Assembly (NCBI GenBank): GCA_027625915.1
Contig: JANTQA010000029.1
Span: 5,456,001 to 5,520,000, forward strand
Length of the DNA stretch: 64,000 bases
Source of the DNA: Anaeramoeba flamelloides
Lineage: Eukaryota > Metamonada > Anaeramoebidae
Reading direction: 5' to 3'
Of the stretch, positions 10,789 to 23,389 are shown piece after piece. The position numbers and the translations under genes were made by a program. The notes under the pieces were generated by a model. The model made no database searches and was not told the DNA's origin. It saw only the letters and a list, made by a program, of their open reading frames with translations. Within the stretch, counting starts at the first letter, position 1. Each line of letters begins with the position of its first letter.

Positions 10789-13095
10789 TTAATTTAATAA
10801 CTGGTGTTGCACTTTATTTATAAAAATCTTATTTGTATCAATGGCAATTTCTTGTTTCTTTATTTGGTTGGATAAGCGGTAAAGCTTTTCCTTTGAAGAA
10901 TCCTGTTTTGCCTGTATTAAGGAATCAAGCAGATTGGAAACAGATTCAAGATTTGAAATATGCTTGTCATAAAGTGTGCTAAGGCTTTGGGATTTTGATT
11001 CTGATTTCTCAAGGAACTCATCAACATTGATCCGGTTGAGTTCCGTGCTCGATTCGATGGGGAACTGCCTTGAAACGGATCTCAGTTGGATGTTTCTTCT
11101 AGTGGAAATAAGCAATTGGTTATAATTTCTTGAAAGAAAACGATACTTGTTTTTTAATTGGTTGAGCCTATTATTTAACAGGACAGTTTTTGTTTGCTCT
11201 TTTTGAATTTCTTCAAGATCAGTGCAATTTGAAATATTTTGTTTCTTTTTCAAATCAAGCAATAGCCCCATCAATTTTAATTCCGAATCATTTTTTTGCA
11301 AGGAAAGATTGTGAATTGATTTTTGTTTTTGATTATATTCCTCTCTTAAATATTTGTTTTCCTTCAATAACAAGCCGTTTCTTGATTTGTTTTCAGTCCT
11401 TACATCATTCTTGGCTGTGTGGTTAGCGACCCTTGGGCTATTTTGTGCAGATTGCGCCTTTTCTAAAATATTCATATAGGATGATTTTGAACTTAATTCA
11501 TTTTTCATCGATTGCTTAGATTGGCTGGCTTTCCCAGCGCTTTTGCTCAATTTCTGAAAAAAGGGGGATTTATTTAATGAAGTTGATTTTTCAATAGAAC
11601 CCGAATGATTCTTATCAGTTCTAAATTCATATGAATTTTGGAAATCAGAATGTGAAAGTATTTGATTGAGCTTTGTATGCTTGGGCTTTTTCTTTCTTTT
11701 ATGATGCTTTTGCTTATGCCTTTTTTTCTTTTTCTTTTTCTTTTTCTTACTCTTACTCTTGCTCTTTCTCTTCTTCTTCGTCCTCTTCCTTCGCCTATTC
11801 CTCCCCTTGAGATATTTACGAATCTTAACATTGTTGTCACTTAATTTTGAATTTTCGTGGAGGATTATGATCTTTGGTTTACATTTCCGTTGTTCATAGC
11901 TGTGTTCAATTTCTTTCTTTTTCAAATTCTCATTCCATGATTTCCCTGCAGGCTCAGTATCGGCACCATTGTCAGTGCCAGATCCAGCATCGTTGTCAGT
12001 GCCCGTATTGACAGTCGAATAATTAAAACTGCCTTCGGTCAAAAGGCTTTCAAAACTAAAGTTTTCTGAGTCAGACTCTTCATCCATTGTGTCGTAAATG
12101 TCAGAGTTGATCAAAAAACTTGAACTAAAATTACTTTTTAACAAATATTTGTCCTCATCATTTTCCTCATCAGAAGTTGAATCATCAGAGTTATTGGATC
12201 CACCACTGAGGTTTCCATTTTCATAGTCTTGAACCTCTTCGTCTTTGTCTTTCTCAATACCCTTAATTGAGTTTGTGAGTATTTTTTCTAAAATTATTTT
12301 GTTGAAATCTTTTTCAAATTGTTCTTTATTTGCAATGCTGGGAAAAAAAATAGATCTCTTTAGATTTACATTTTCAATTATAAGACCGCCTTGAAACGTT
12401 GCGATCTCATTGATTAAGGTGTCGTTTGTTATTTCTATTCTTTCAAATATTTTTGACAAAGGATTATTTGATTCACAAATGACTAAAAAATCGTTAGTTA
12501 ACCTAAAATGGCGGATTTGGAATTCTTTTTGATTTTGGTTTTGTCCTTTGTTTGGTATTTGTAAATTTTTTTGTTGGTTTTGTTTTTGATTATTATTTTT
12601 ATTTTTGTTATCTTTTTGTTCTTTTTCTTTTTCTTTTTCTTTTTCTTGTTCTTGTTCTTGCTCTTGCTCTTGCTCTTGCTCTTGTTCTTGTTCTTGTGTT
12701 TGTTTTTTTGATTTGTTATTTTCCCAAACTAAAAAATAACCTACTAGTATTGTGCTTGATCCGTAGGTTTCATATTTTAAATTCTGATCCTTGTTATCAA
12801 ATTTTTTGATTATAAACTCAAATTTGTTCTTCTCAATGCAAGAAATCCAATTTTTTTCAGTTTTGCCAGCCAGACACGCAAAAGATAATAATTCTTTGTT
12901 GTTGCTCTGAAGACCATATTTTCTATATTTTTGATAGGTGCCTTTAAATTGGATTTTGACAATTGGTGTAATGTTTACTTTAAAAAGATCACAAGACAGT
13001 ATTCCCTCAGAAAGATGAAATTGTGAAGACTTGACTTTCCCTTCATGAAAGTAAACTAGCATGCCATTGTGTTGAACAAGCTTTGTTTTGTTCAT
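10789..13095 (-). CDS. Large PH-like, low-complexity and coiled-coil protein
   Basis: A 768-aa single-exon protein; ATG at 13095-13093, preceded by an in-frame TTG. Residues 1-95 look like a PH domain that ends with the typical C-terminal helix Trp (KTEKNWISCIEK). A second PH-like fold starts near 113 (STILVGYFLVWENN), is interrupted at about 131-190 by Gln-Glu, Lys-Glu and Asn-Gln repeats, and resumes at about 191-270 (FQIRHFRLTNDFLVICES). An Asp/Glu/Ser-rich region (283-380), a very basic Lys/Arg/His tract (about 415-470) and a long C-terminal coiled-coil region (about 575-768) follow. No catalytic domain is visible. A lipid- or cytoskeleton-associated scaffold is a reasonable inference; the family is not identified. 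The PH assignments rest on pattern only. Confidence 0.8.
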   Translation of the reverse strand: MNKTKLVQHNGMLVYFHEGKVKSSQFHLSEGILSCDLFKVNITPIVKIQFKGTYQKYRKYGLQSNNKELLSFACLAGKTEKNWISCIEKNKFEFIIKKFDNKDQNLKYETYGSSTILVGYFLVWENNKSKKQTQEQEQEQEQEQEQEQEQEKEKEKEKEQKDNKNKNNNQKQNQQKNLQIPNKGQNQNQKEFQIRHFRLTNDFLVICESNNPLSKIFERIEITNDTLINEIATFQGGLIIENVNLKRSIFFPSIANKEQFEKDFNKIILEKILTNSIKGIEKDKDEEVQDYENGNLSGGSNNSDDSTSDEENDEDKYLLKSNFSSSFLINSDIYDTMDEESDSENFSFESLLTEGSFNYSTVNTGTDNDAGSGTDNGADTEPAGKSWNENLKKKEIEHSYEQRKCKPKIIILHENSKLSDNNVKIRKYLKGRNRRRKRTKKKRKSKSKSKKKKKKKKKRHKQKHHKRKKKPKHTKLNQILSHSDFQNSYEFRTDKNHSGSIEKSTSLNKSPFFQKLSKSAGKASQSKQSMKNELSSKSSYMNILEKAQSAQNSPRVANHTAKNDVRTENKSRNGLLLKENKYLREEYNQKQKSIHNLSLQKNDSELKLMGLLLDLKKKQNISNCTDLEEIQKEQTKTVLLNNRLNQLKNKYRFLSRNYNQLLISTRRNIQLRSVSRQFPIESSTELNRINVDEFLEKSESKSQSLSTLYDKHISNLESVSNLLDSLIQAKQDSSKEKLYRLSNQIKKQEIAIDTNKIFINKVQHQLLN
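12621..12697 (-). repeat. Hexamer microsatellite coding Gln-Glu/Lys-Glu
   Basis: Tandem 6-bp units (CTTTTT, CTTGTT, CTCTTG on the plus strand) are read on the minus strand as alternating Gln-Glu then Lys-Glu. They sit inside the second PH-like domain of the 768-aa protein, where a surface loop would be expected. The repeat length is divisible by three, so the frame is kept. Confidence 0.85.
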
Positions 13096-16000
13096 CAAAT
13101 TTTTTGGTGTATTTGTGTTTTAGGTTATTTGTTTTGTTTAGGTTTTATAACCATAAAAAAAAATTACAAAAAGTAAAAAATGAAATGAAGAATTTAACTT
13201 TATTTTTTATTCTTCTTTCTAAATGTTTGGAAAAAATGAAGTTACCATTTAATAACTAGGACAAAAAATTACATGTTTTTTTGTTTCTGGAAATTAAATT
13301 TTGCCCATATTATGGTGAGAAATTAGAAGATTTAAAGTTGCTGAATTTTGAAAAATTCCAAAATTTAAAAAAATTGTTATTTGAAAATCCTTGCAAAGAA
13401 CACAAAATAGATCCTTCAATTTCACTTGTAGAACAATAAATTATGAACCTTACAAAGAATTGAAAACATTTTTTCTTAAAGTATGTTTTTGTTTTTCTAA
13501 TGAGTTCAATACCAGAAATTCCATTTCTAAAGTATTAATTTTTACACTTTTTTTATACAATGGTTGCCATTTACCTTGTTTTTAAAATCAGTTTAGACCA
13601 ACAAAAATTTGATAAAAAAGAACAATAAGGAAGCTGAATTCGATCTCTCAAATTTTCCATTCTGAATTAATTTTTGAAGATCTTTTGGGTTTTTTTCTTT
13701 GAATATTTGTAAAATAATTTTGAACTTTAATTAAAAAAGTTTTCCCCTATTAATTGGAAAATATGAGTAAGAGTGATAATTTCCAGTTGTTGTACAATGG
13801 TCAGCAAAGTTGTATGTTTATATGGTGTATTTAGTAACATTGTATTTAATTTAAAAAAGAAAGGAAGATGATGGAATAGAAACCCAAATGGAAAATCAGA
13901 AATACTTTTGTCCAAATAGAACAAAACAAAGATCTTCAGAGGTTGATAAAAGGGAATTTGTGGTCATTTAAAATCCCAAATACATTAAAAAAAGATCTCT
14001 CTCCTTTTCCAACAGGAAAAGTATCACCTCTACTGAAAAAACCACGATTTTAACATATTAACTCGAAAAATTCTAAACATCATTTTTTATACAAATGTAC
14101 TTTGATTTGATTTTATATTTTCAAAAAATTTGAGAAATAAGATTAAAAAAGATTAATACTTTTAATGTTTGGGTTATTATGTATTGACTGATATAATTTT
14201 GGTTGGGTTATTAATTCTTATTTGGAAATAATCTAATTAAAAAGTATATCTTTTCAAATTTATTTTGAATTTTACATGGTTTAAAAAACTTTTTCTTGGG
14301 GAATTTCTAATTTGGAATTGAATGGTTTTTTTCTATATTTTTTTTTGTTGAACAAAAAGAAAAAAATGATTTGATCTGTTCTTTGAAAAATAGGAAAATA
14401 GATAAATATTATATTATTCTAGTTAAAAATAATTATTGGATTTTTCTTGAAATTAAGTTATTTTTAATACCAGTGATATTGTAAAACTAATTGTAATTTT
14501 ATTTTTAGTGTCTATTTTTAAACACTTACTTTGACCATAAATAATTTGATTTCTTACTTCTTAAATGAAAATAATTTTTTTGAAATAATATGTAAATATT
14601 TTTTAATTTTAACTTTTACTTAACGCAAATAAATGTTTCAAACTTTTAAGGACAATGATATCTTTAAAAGTTTGGGATTGTAGTAATAGGATTTTTACTT
14701 TTTTTTCAATTTCAAGTGTGGGAATTTTTTTTTAATTTGCCATTAAATTTACAAACATATTTTTCATGTTACTAGTCAATTAAGAGTAGATACTACAAAT
14801 GAATCAAGAACATTGTCTACAAATTCTGTTTTTGTTTATTGAAAAGTTAAATACGATATTATTCAGCAGAGAAAAATAATCATTTTTCTATTCAAAAAGA
14901 TCTTGTTTTGTATTTTTTTAATTTTCCTAATACTTTAAAACCTCCTTTATCAAGTCTTTAACAATGTTTCTACGAAAATATTTTTCCAATTTGTTTTTCA
15001 TTTCTTCAATTATCCTTTATTTTTGGGATCTAAATCAAAAAAAAAAAAAAAATACAAAAAATAACATATCAACAAATAGAAGTTTAATGGCTTGTTTTGT
15101 GGAATAATTTTTTAAAATATCTCTGATACGATACATTGATTTTATTATATAAATTAAAAAAAAAATTTTTTTTATTAATTCTTATAGCTTGTTGACTCAG
15201 TAGATTGAGTCTAAAATTAGTCAAACTTTTAAACCTTGATAAAAAAAAAAAAAAAAAAAAAATAGAATTTTTATCTAGATCAATGGAAATTTGATTTCAG
15301 AAATCATTAAAAAATGAATTTATAGGATTTTAACACAATATTACTCACTCTTATTGAGTATTTAAAGATATAATTAAAAAATTAAAAAAGAATTTGTATT
15401 TTAGATTATTATATGCGTGGAATTTGGATTTGTAATTTTAAGTCGGTTTTCACAGTATTAAAATTAATGAAAAGTCTTCAAACCTTTGTTGATTTATTGT
15501 ATTTTATCTTTCTTTATTGTTTCGTTTTTGGTTTCAAAAGATTATAAAAAAAAACTATAAAAACCATTTTATTGGACCAGAGAAGTTTTTCAATTGAAGG
15601 TAGTATCATGAAATATATTTTTTTTCAAACATTTTGATCAATTACATTTCCTCTTTAATCATTTATGTCTATCTTGGTGAAAAAAGATCAGTGGGGAAAT
15701 ACATATTGAAGTACAAGAATTAAAAGAAAAAGAAAGGTAAATAAAAAATGCCCTCTCAATTTAAAAATAAATAATCAGAAAAGAAAACGGATTGCAAATA
15801 TTCACATAATTTTATAAGTTTTGAATTTTTCATCTAATGAAAGAATTACAAGAAATGAATTTCAAAAATTTTGAAATGAAAAAAAAAAACAACTCATAAA
15901 AAATATATAATAAAAGAAGAAGAATAAGAATAAAGAATGAATAAAATATGAATGATAAACATATAAAAAGGGATATTTATTGTAATAATGAAGGGGTTCC

Positions 16001-16582
16001 ACTTTATTGGTCATTTTTAAGGATTCTTTTGGAAAAAAAAAAAAATATTATTTTATTATATTTTATTTTGTTAATCAAGGATAAAAGTGTTCCAATGAAT
16101 ATAACTCTTATAATTTAATTTAACTCTTAAAAATTAGCATATTCTAATCTTCTCAAGGTGATATTTAAATTTTTCATCTTTTGAAAATAATAATTAATCT
16201 ATTTTTTTTATTTTGATTCAAATTATTCTGTTTTTTTGTCCTTTGATACTATTGACCCAATAAAATTAAATAATTTAGTCTATAAGATAATCTTACTATT
16301 CATTACTCTTTTATTTCTTACGGTGTTGATAACAGAACCAAATAATAATAATAATAATCAATATTCTAAAAAATAATTAATTTTAATCTTTGGAAAACAG
16401 ATCTTTGAATCGTGAACAAAAATGTAATGATAGTATTATCAATGTATTAGAAAATTTTATTATGTACCAATCCCATGATTGTGATTATGTTATTATAAAC
16501 TTAATTTTTTTGACAAGAAACCACCGCCCTTTTTTTGTTTGTACAAAAAGACACATAATTAATTGCAAATTACAATAATTGT
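13096..16582. other. Intergenic with coding-like fragment and dispersed repeat
   Basis: Mostly AT-rich and empty. Around 13763-14053 (+) there is a patch of better codons: a 23-codon frame from ATG 13763 and a 57-codon open segment up to 14053, in the same frame but separated by stops. Around 14380-14575 lies a diverged repeat also found near 38210-38350 (+) and, inverted, near 45370-45460. No product can be named. Confidence 0.45.
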
Positions 16583-16768
16583 TAGTTCCACTTTTAAAAA
16601 ATAAACTTTCAACAAAAATTTAGAGACATAAAAGAATTTAAATTAAGGCACATTATTCAAATTCTAGTAAAATATTTTGGGTAAAAAAAATTCCAAAAAA
16701 TCTTGTTTTTTCAGGTTTTTTTTGTACCCTAAATTTCATTGGAAGTTTGTTTATTAAAAGTGGAACTG
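16583..16768. mobile_element. MITE-like element, about 186 bp, with terminal inverted repeats
   Basis: The left end reads TAGTTCCACTTTTAAAAAAT; the right end, on the opposite strand, reads CAGTTCCACTTTTAATAAAC. The arms pair for roughly 27 bp with few mismatches around an AT-rich centre that has no coding capacity. The AGTTCC start resembles Tc1/mariner-type termini, but I see no clean TA duplication, so the family is uncertain. Confidence 0.6.
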
Positions 16769-17612
16769 ACTTTATATTAAAAAAAATATAAAAATTGATA
16801 ATTGTGGTATATATATATATGTACGTAAACCAAAAAAAATCAAATGTACTAATAATTTATCTTTTTAAAGAACAAAATTTCCCTAAAGCATTATACAGAA
16901 TAGAAATATTTAACATAATCAATACCTAAATAAAAGATATAGAAACTTGGATTAACAAAAAAAAAAAATGAAAATCATAATTAAAATACAAAATGACACA
17001 CTGAAAGACCGAATCAAACATAAAAAAGAAAGAAAAAAACACAAGAAGTACATTTTCCAAAGGGGGTGGGTTAAATTTCATTTAAAAACTTGGGCATCTC
17101 TATTGGGGAACTAAGATAGAACCTAAAAATAAACAGAGTATTGAACATCTAGCGGGTTATTAAAGAGAATATATTAAAAAAAAAAAAGAATCCAGGAGAT
17201 TCAAGTGAAATCCATAAACATCAAATTCAAATCACCGTAACAAATTGAAAAATGGAAGTAATATAAAAAACTCAAAATTGGACAACTTCAAGACAGCTTC
17301 AAGAAAATAAGGCCATACCTATAAACTAGAAATCTTCGGCAACTGTATTTGAACTGAAATAATCCTTTATGGATACTATAATTACCAATATGGAGATACA
17401 AAAAAAGTGCAAAATTCCCAAATATGTGGATTATCCAAAATAAACATTTATGATGTAGAAAATTAGATATCTAGAAATATCAAAAAACAAAAAAAAAACA
17501 AAAAACAAAAAAAAACAGTAGACTACGGAAAAAATAACCTCAAAAATATTAAAAACTTATGACTTCAATAGACTAGTCAAAGTTTTGTATATGAATTACT
17601 AAATAAAAATAA
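16769..17612. other. Intergenic, possible old coding remains
   Basis: From 17000 to 17600 the base composition is less extreme than in the flanks and many codons look used, but every frame is closed repeatedly. I see no motif. It could be a very old gene or transposon relic. Confidence 0.35.
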
Positions 17613-18131
17613 AAATAAACTAAATTTCATAATAAATGGTCCATCTTAAATTTGAATTTTGAATTGCTTTTGTATCGTTTTGAAGTTTTTCCTCTCACAA
17701 TGAAAAGTTTGCAAATAAATCATTTTTTCTTTTTTTTATTTTTTCAACACTTTTTTGATAAAATGGAAAATGAAAATCAAAAATTGGAAAGAAGTAACAT
17801 GAGAATTAATGAAAAAATTGGTTTCAAATTTGAACAAGAGATTAGATTTAGTTATTTAAATGGAAGAAGAATTGACAAATCGGTTTTATTAATTTTTTAA
17901 ATTTTCTATTTTTTATTTAATGCTTCTTTAAAAATCAATGTCCCTATTTTTTTAACGGTTTTTTTTATTTTTTTTTTCTTTTATTTTTAGACAAAAAATA
18001 AATATCTCTTGAGTATAATATTGAATATTAAAATCGAAATTTTTATATTATAATAGATAACTTCAATTATTATAAATATTTTTCTTAAAAATTTGATTTT
18101 TAATGTGCCAATGATTTTGAAAGATAGTTTA
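17613..18131 (+). mobile_element. TIR element, copy A (about 519 bp)
   Basis: Same element as 34189-34705. The ends are imperfect inverted repeats of about 35 bp beginning TAAACTA..TTTCA and sharing an (A/G)GCCC-like core. Inside is an open frame from ATG 17652 to the stop at 17900 (82 codons; the polar part starts MENENQKLERSNMRINEK), followed by a T-rich tract ending in a splice-acceptor-like TTTTATTTTTAG at about 17980-17991. No transposase is recognisable. It is probably a non-autonomous DNA transposon; alternatively a spliced exon pair carried by the repeat. Confidence 0.6.
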
Positions 18132-19139
18132 TTTGAAATCAAGGATATGACCATAGAATACTCAATGGTCAATATGACTCAGCATACTGTTAAAAATTGA
18201 ACTTAAAACCAAATATTTTTTAACAACCCTGTGTATAAACCCAGTATAGCAAAATGACTTAAGCCAATACACCAATTATTTTTAATTACTTCATTTTTAC
18301 TCTTTCTTTATCTTACTTCTTTTCATTTTTTTTTTTTTTTTGATAAACTCCTAAAAAATCGAACAAAATTTTCACTTCATTTTCAAAATTTAATTTCACC
18401 AAGAAACCTTCAAAGAAATAAATTAGAATTTTGGGATCTTTATTTAATTGTCTGGTACTTTTTTACAATAGCACCGTTTAGTGTCTGTTGTGTGAATTAA
18501 GAATTCTACAATTCAAGAAATTTTTTCATAAAAAAAAAATAATAATAATAATAATTAGACGAAATTAAATCCCTTTTAAATCTATCGAAAGTCAGTATAC
18601 TTTATTCGCTTTTTTTCTTTTTTTTGTTTTCTAGAAAATGAAATTAAAAATCAAATACTTTTAATAACTGTATCTAGTCAGTCAAGTGGGTCTAGAATCT
18701 CCATGAATTGGAAGTAACCAATGCAACCACTTCAAAATTCCACATTTAATAGTTTACATGGATTTCTTATAGTATAACATTTAGTCCTTAATAATAAATC
18801 CAAAATTTGAAAAAAAAGAGATTGTTTTTTTTCAAGAGTTATTAAGAAAATAAAGATATTCTAAATTTATATAGTGATTAACGAAAAAAAGAATCCCACT
18901 TTTGATTAAAATTTATGAAGTCATTGGAATAAAAGTAATGTCTCCTATCAGAATCTTTCTTCAAGATAATACAATTTGTAACAAAAAATTTCATCAAATT
19001 AAATAATAATAAAAAGAAATAAAAAAATCTCAAACAAAAATTAAAATCATTTCAGAAATTGCAAACATAATTAATTATTTGTTTTTCTAAATACAAAACT
19101 AAAATTTTTTTATTGTTTTTTTTTTCAAAAAAAAATTTG
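18132..19139. other. Intergenic, 3' of PAQR gene
   Basis: AT-rich with many homopolymer runs. I see no gene, RNA or repeat I can support. Confidence 0.6.
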
Positions 19140-21488
19140 TTATATTCCACCCTGAAATGAACTATCTGGATAAAATTCAGGACCATCTATAAGATCATAA
19201 TACCTCTTACAAACAAAAGTTATTGAATAGAAATGTACAACGGCGGCAATTATAATCCAAAAATGCCATAGTTGATGTGAATTGCCAAACTTTTCAATTT
19301 GTTTGTTTCGGAAAAGATTTTCAGGAAATTTAGTTAAATAAAATATGAGGCCGATCCCATATGAGCCATACATTAAGGATAATCTAAAAAGTGAGTAACT
19401 GGAAAAAATGGATGTTGGGAGTCTATAGGCTCGAATTACGGGCACGGTACAAAACATGGCAAGTATCACAAATAATACAGCGCGTATGCCAATCATCTTG
19501 TTAATGAATTTGAAATTACCCCACACGGAAAATATGAAAAAGCCCCCCAAAAGAAGATCCATTGCCAGATAAGAATAATAGACTTTTGGGGAGACAATAA
19601 GACAAAAATATATAAAGGGTAGTGTTGAGCCAATAATCATTAAAGTGATACCAGTTAAATCAATTTTTAGAAAAAGTGCCGCAAATCTTTTGCTATGCTG
19701 CTCAAAGGTATGGAATAATGTTGATGATGAAAAGCAAAAAATGCCACCTAATAAATACAAAACTATATTCAATTTCGCTACATTGCTAGCACGGCGGAGG
19801 TAGTCAACTGTAAACACATAATATATGTAATAAACAAAAACCATGGTTGCTAGCAGGTGGGTCCAGATATTTATTGTTTCGTTGTGTATCCTATTAATTT
19901 GGGAATCAAGAAAATAATATCAGTAATTTTTTTTTTTGAAAATTTAGAATCCTTAATGTGAAAATAAATTGATTTTAGGAACAGCTGTTTTTCAAATGTG
20001 AGGCATAAAAGTTTTCAAAAGATGTACTTAAACTGTTTCGCTCACTTTTTGTAGCCAGTTTGAGGAATACCCTTTTGAAACTTTAAATCTCACTTCTTTA
20101 AATTGGTTGTTAGTTTTTGGCAAATATAAATCCGGGATATTAAAAGTTGTTTTGAAAAAATCCGTCATTTTGTGTAACTGATAAATCCCAAGAAATGTTT
20201 TCATTTTTTTAGTTCAATTTCCTTTTTTTTTTAAATATATTAACAAAGTTTTGAAAGAAAGATTTTTATTTGTTTAAATACAAAGGCACATTGTCAATTA
20301 GTTGATTTCCCCCAGATGTTATTTGATATGAACTGTTTTGGGGATTGAAATTGAAATTTTATCAAATGGAAATCGAACTCAAAAGTTTTTGATAATTTTT
20401 TAGAAATTAGCAGTATTATTAATTTTGAATTGTTTAAAATATTAATTAAATATTGTTAATTTGTTGAAATATTAAGTATTTGTTTTTGGCAATTATTTTT
20501 ATATTTCTTGATATCTACTGTCATTTTCCCTTAATAAAAAAACAATTTTTTTTTTCAAGTTCGCAAAAATATTTATATACTCATTATTGGTTGAAAAAAC
20601 CCAAGATCTTGACAAAAAAAAAACATTTAGTGATTACAACCACTACTAATACGTTTTTACTTTTGATATTTTCATCTTAAAATTTTATATTTTATCTCAA
20701 AGTCTCAAAAAAAAGAAATTAAAAAAACTCAAGATTAACAAGATCAAATGTTCTTGTGAAACGATTGTTTTTTTTGGTGATTGAGATAATCGTTGGAAAA
20801 AAATTTGAGAACCTAAAATAAAAATTTTTCTTTCTTAATTGGGATATGATAGTATAAAGTTTTTTGTCATAAAAAATGAGTACTTAGTTTTTAATTGTTG
20901 GTTGATTTTTTTAATAAAAGTTTGAGAGATCTAGTATTGAAATTTAAAAATCGAATAACTTTTAAATTTGTTGTTTTTTTTAAAAACCCCGAAGGAGTAT
21001 TGTTAAAACCAAAAAAGAGGTTTGTCAAAAAATAATTTTCCTTTCGAAAAAAAAAAAAAAATAAAATAAAAAAAAATTCGTTACTCAAAGATACTTGAGA
21101 ATGTGTCTTTAATGGTAAAGTGTAAACGATACCCACCATTGATAAATTCGTTAAATTTCAACCAGTCTGGTAATTGTGCGTATTCCTTTAATTTAGAATT
21201 CCAAATCAAATTTTCTTTTAATTTGGGGTTTTGTTTGTTATCCTGTTCAACATTATCTTTGTCTATTTTGTTCAGCCCATTTGTCCTGTCTTCGAGATTC
21301 AGATTCCTTTTTGTGTTGATTCTTAATTTATGTTTTTTGTTCGATTGAAGATCATTTTTAATTTTGCTATATGTAGTTTTTATTTTCATTTGTTGATCTA
21401 CAATCGGAAACACTTGTATCTGATTCTTGTATTCGATTTTCGAATTCAAACTAGCGTCTACCTCCCAATTTTCTAAAGAAAGTGCCAT
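19140..21488 (-). CDS. PAQR-family (adiponectin receptor / hemolysin III-like) membrane receptor, two exons
   Basis: Exon 1 is 21488-21085 and exon 2 is 19890-19140, 384 aa together. Exon 1 ends GA before GTAACG, and exon 2 starts after TTAATAG with GATACACAAC. Joining them gives SSIFEIHNETINIWTHL, the family signature, in frame. Exon 1 has a charged N-terminus of about 100 residues, then LPDWLKFNEFINGGYR. Exon 2 has about seven hydrophobic segments and the zinc-site residues of the family: His in SSTLFH, Asp in KIDLTG and two His in SHQLWHFW. Family members are seven-helix membrane proteins with the N-terminus inside, acting as ceramidase-like or steroid/adiponectin receptors; the ligand here is unknown. 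I start at ATG 21488 because the codons upstream in frame do not include an ATG. Confidence 0.92.
19891..21084 (-). other. Long PAQR intron containing a small open frame
   Basis: This 1,194-bp intron is bounded by GTAACG and TTAATAG. It contains a 58-codon frame from ATG 20204 to the stop at 20028, on the same strand, with better codons than the rest (includes NIPDLYLPKTNN). The frame does not join exon 2 in phase. It may be a chance frame, a nested small gene or the remains of another exon. Confidence 0.6.
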
Positions 21489-23389
21489 TATAAACAAGAT
21501 TAAAAATAAGGCAAAATTTTAAAAAGGTTCTAGTAAATGAAGAGTTCTAAAAAAAAATGAATCTAGAAATTTGAACAAATCAATAAAATACCCCAATTTA
21601 GAATGGAAGGGTGGTTCTAATGAATGACCTGTTTAGTCATAGTTTTTTTTTTGAACACATTCATAATTTTTGTTCCTTTTTTTCAAACATTTTCAAAAAA
21701 AGTAATTTTTTTGCTAAATTTGTTTGTTTCAAAATTTGATAGTTTTAAAAAACAGTCGAACTCAAAAGCTTTTAGTTTTTTGATTAACTTTATTTGATGC
21801 TTAATCAATCGGATAATATTTACATCTTTTTGGTTCAAAAATAAGGAATTTTTTGGTAAATGAGTAAATTCCAATTGTAATTTTTTTTTTCTTATCATAA
21901 TACTTGCAGTATTTGAACCAACCCAAATGGTACTTTTGTTTTATTTGGTTTTTAGAAATTTATTCTTGGAGAAAAACAGGAAATTAAATCTGTAGAATTT
22001 GAGATTTACTTTATTTTGTTTTTAATTCAGGCAAAATAAAAATTCTCTTGTAAAATTTTCACAAAAGACATACGATTTGAAAATCACTGAAAAAAATAAG
22101 ATATTTCTCAAAAAATAATTGAATAAGGAGATTAATTAATACGAAACACAAATTTGAAAAGGATAATCAAACTTATTGACTCTTAAATAAAACAACTCTT
22201 TTCAGAACCTCAAGACAATAATTAGAATTCAATTCTAGTTTTTTGATCTCATCTATGCAGAACAAATAGAGAAATAATTGTTCACTTTTTCTATTAATTC
22301 AAAGACTACTAACCCTTAAACGTATTGTTAGAGCTGAATTGTGTGTCGAGGTTTGGTGTTGGGAATATCAATTAATTTTTTTTCTATTATATGTGAATAA
22401 GCAAAAATCTCGTTCACAAATCAAAAGTTTTTCTTTTTGAACATATAATTAACAATATTCATTTTTCTCTTGGATCCTGATAATTCAATCTATTAATTAA
22501 ATTGTTTTAAAAGAAAGATCCGAGTACTTTAATTCTTTTAAGAAAACTCTTGAAAAAAATCGTTTGGTTATTTTAAAAACAATTTTTATTAAAATCGAAA
22601 AAAAAAAAATACTGTTAACCAAAGTATACCTTCTGTTTTGTAGGTAATGTTGACAACTTATTTATCAAATATTTTTGAATTGATCACCCTTATAATATAG
22701 ATATTTAATAAAAAAAACTTTTTACTGAATTGAACTTGTATTTTTTAATTTCCTTAAAAATAAATTTTGATTTCTTTGTGATCTCGTACTTGAAGAAATA
22801 AAAAAATTTGAAATTTGTACAATTTTTCTTAAATTTATTTGGTTGTGAACATTATTAATGGATCAAATTAATTTTTATTTTTAATATATGAATACGTCAA
22901 GATTAGTGCCATGAAAAATTTAGATTTTGTTATTCGATATATATATATACTGTTTGTAAAATTATCTTTGTTTACTTTTTTTTTTGTGTTTTTGAAAATT
23001 ATCTGTATTGTTTTTTTAAATAAGTGTTGTTTTTTTTTTTAAACGTTTTCTTTTTTTATGTAACTATGGTTTTTGGTTTTTATTTTGTGTTTAATAAAAA
23101 ATACAGTTCAGTTTAACTCTACTTTCACATAAAACTATGTTTACAAGACATCATATTATCCAAGGGTTTTTCTACAACCTTCAAGAGCAATCTCCAGATA
23201 AAAGAGACTTAATTCAACCAAATTTTTAAAAAAAAACACCAAAATCCACAACAACCAAATCTTTCAATTTGAATAATCCAATACAAAAAAAAAACATAAA
23301 AAGAATAAAAAGAGTTTCTTAATAAATTTTTTACAGGTGTCCCATTATGAGCAAAAATGGGTTATTATTTTTCAAAGTTTTTTGAAATA
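21489..23389. other. Intergenic
   Basis: AT-rich with no supported gene. Long T/A runs and a short TA repeat (22940-22950) are all I can see. Confidence 0.6.
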
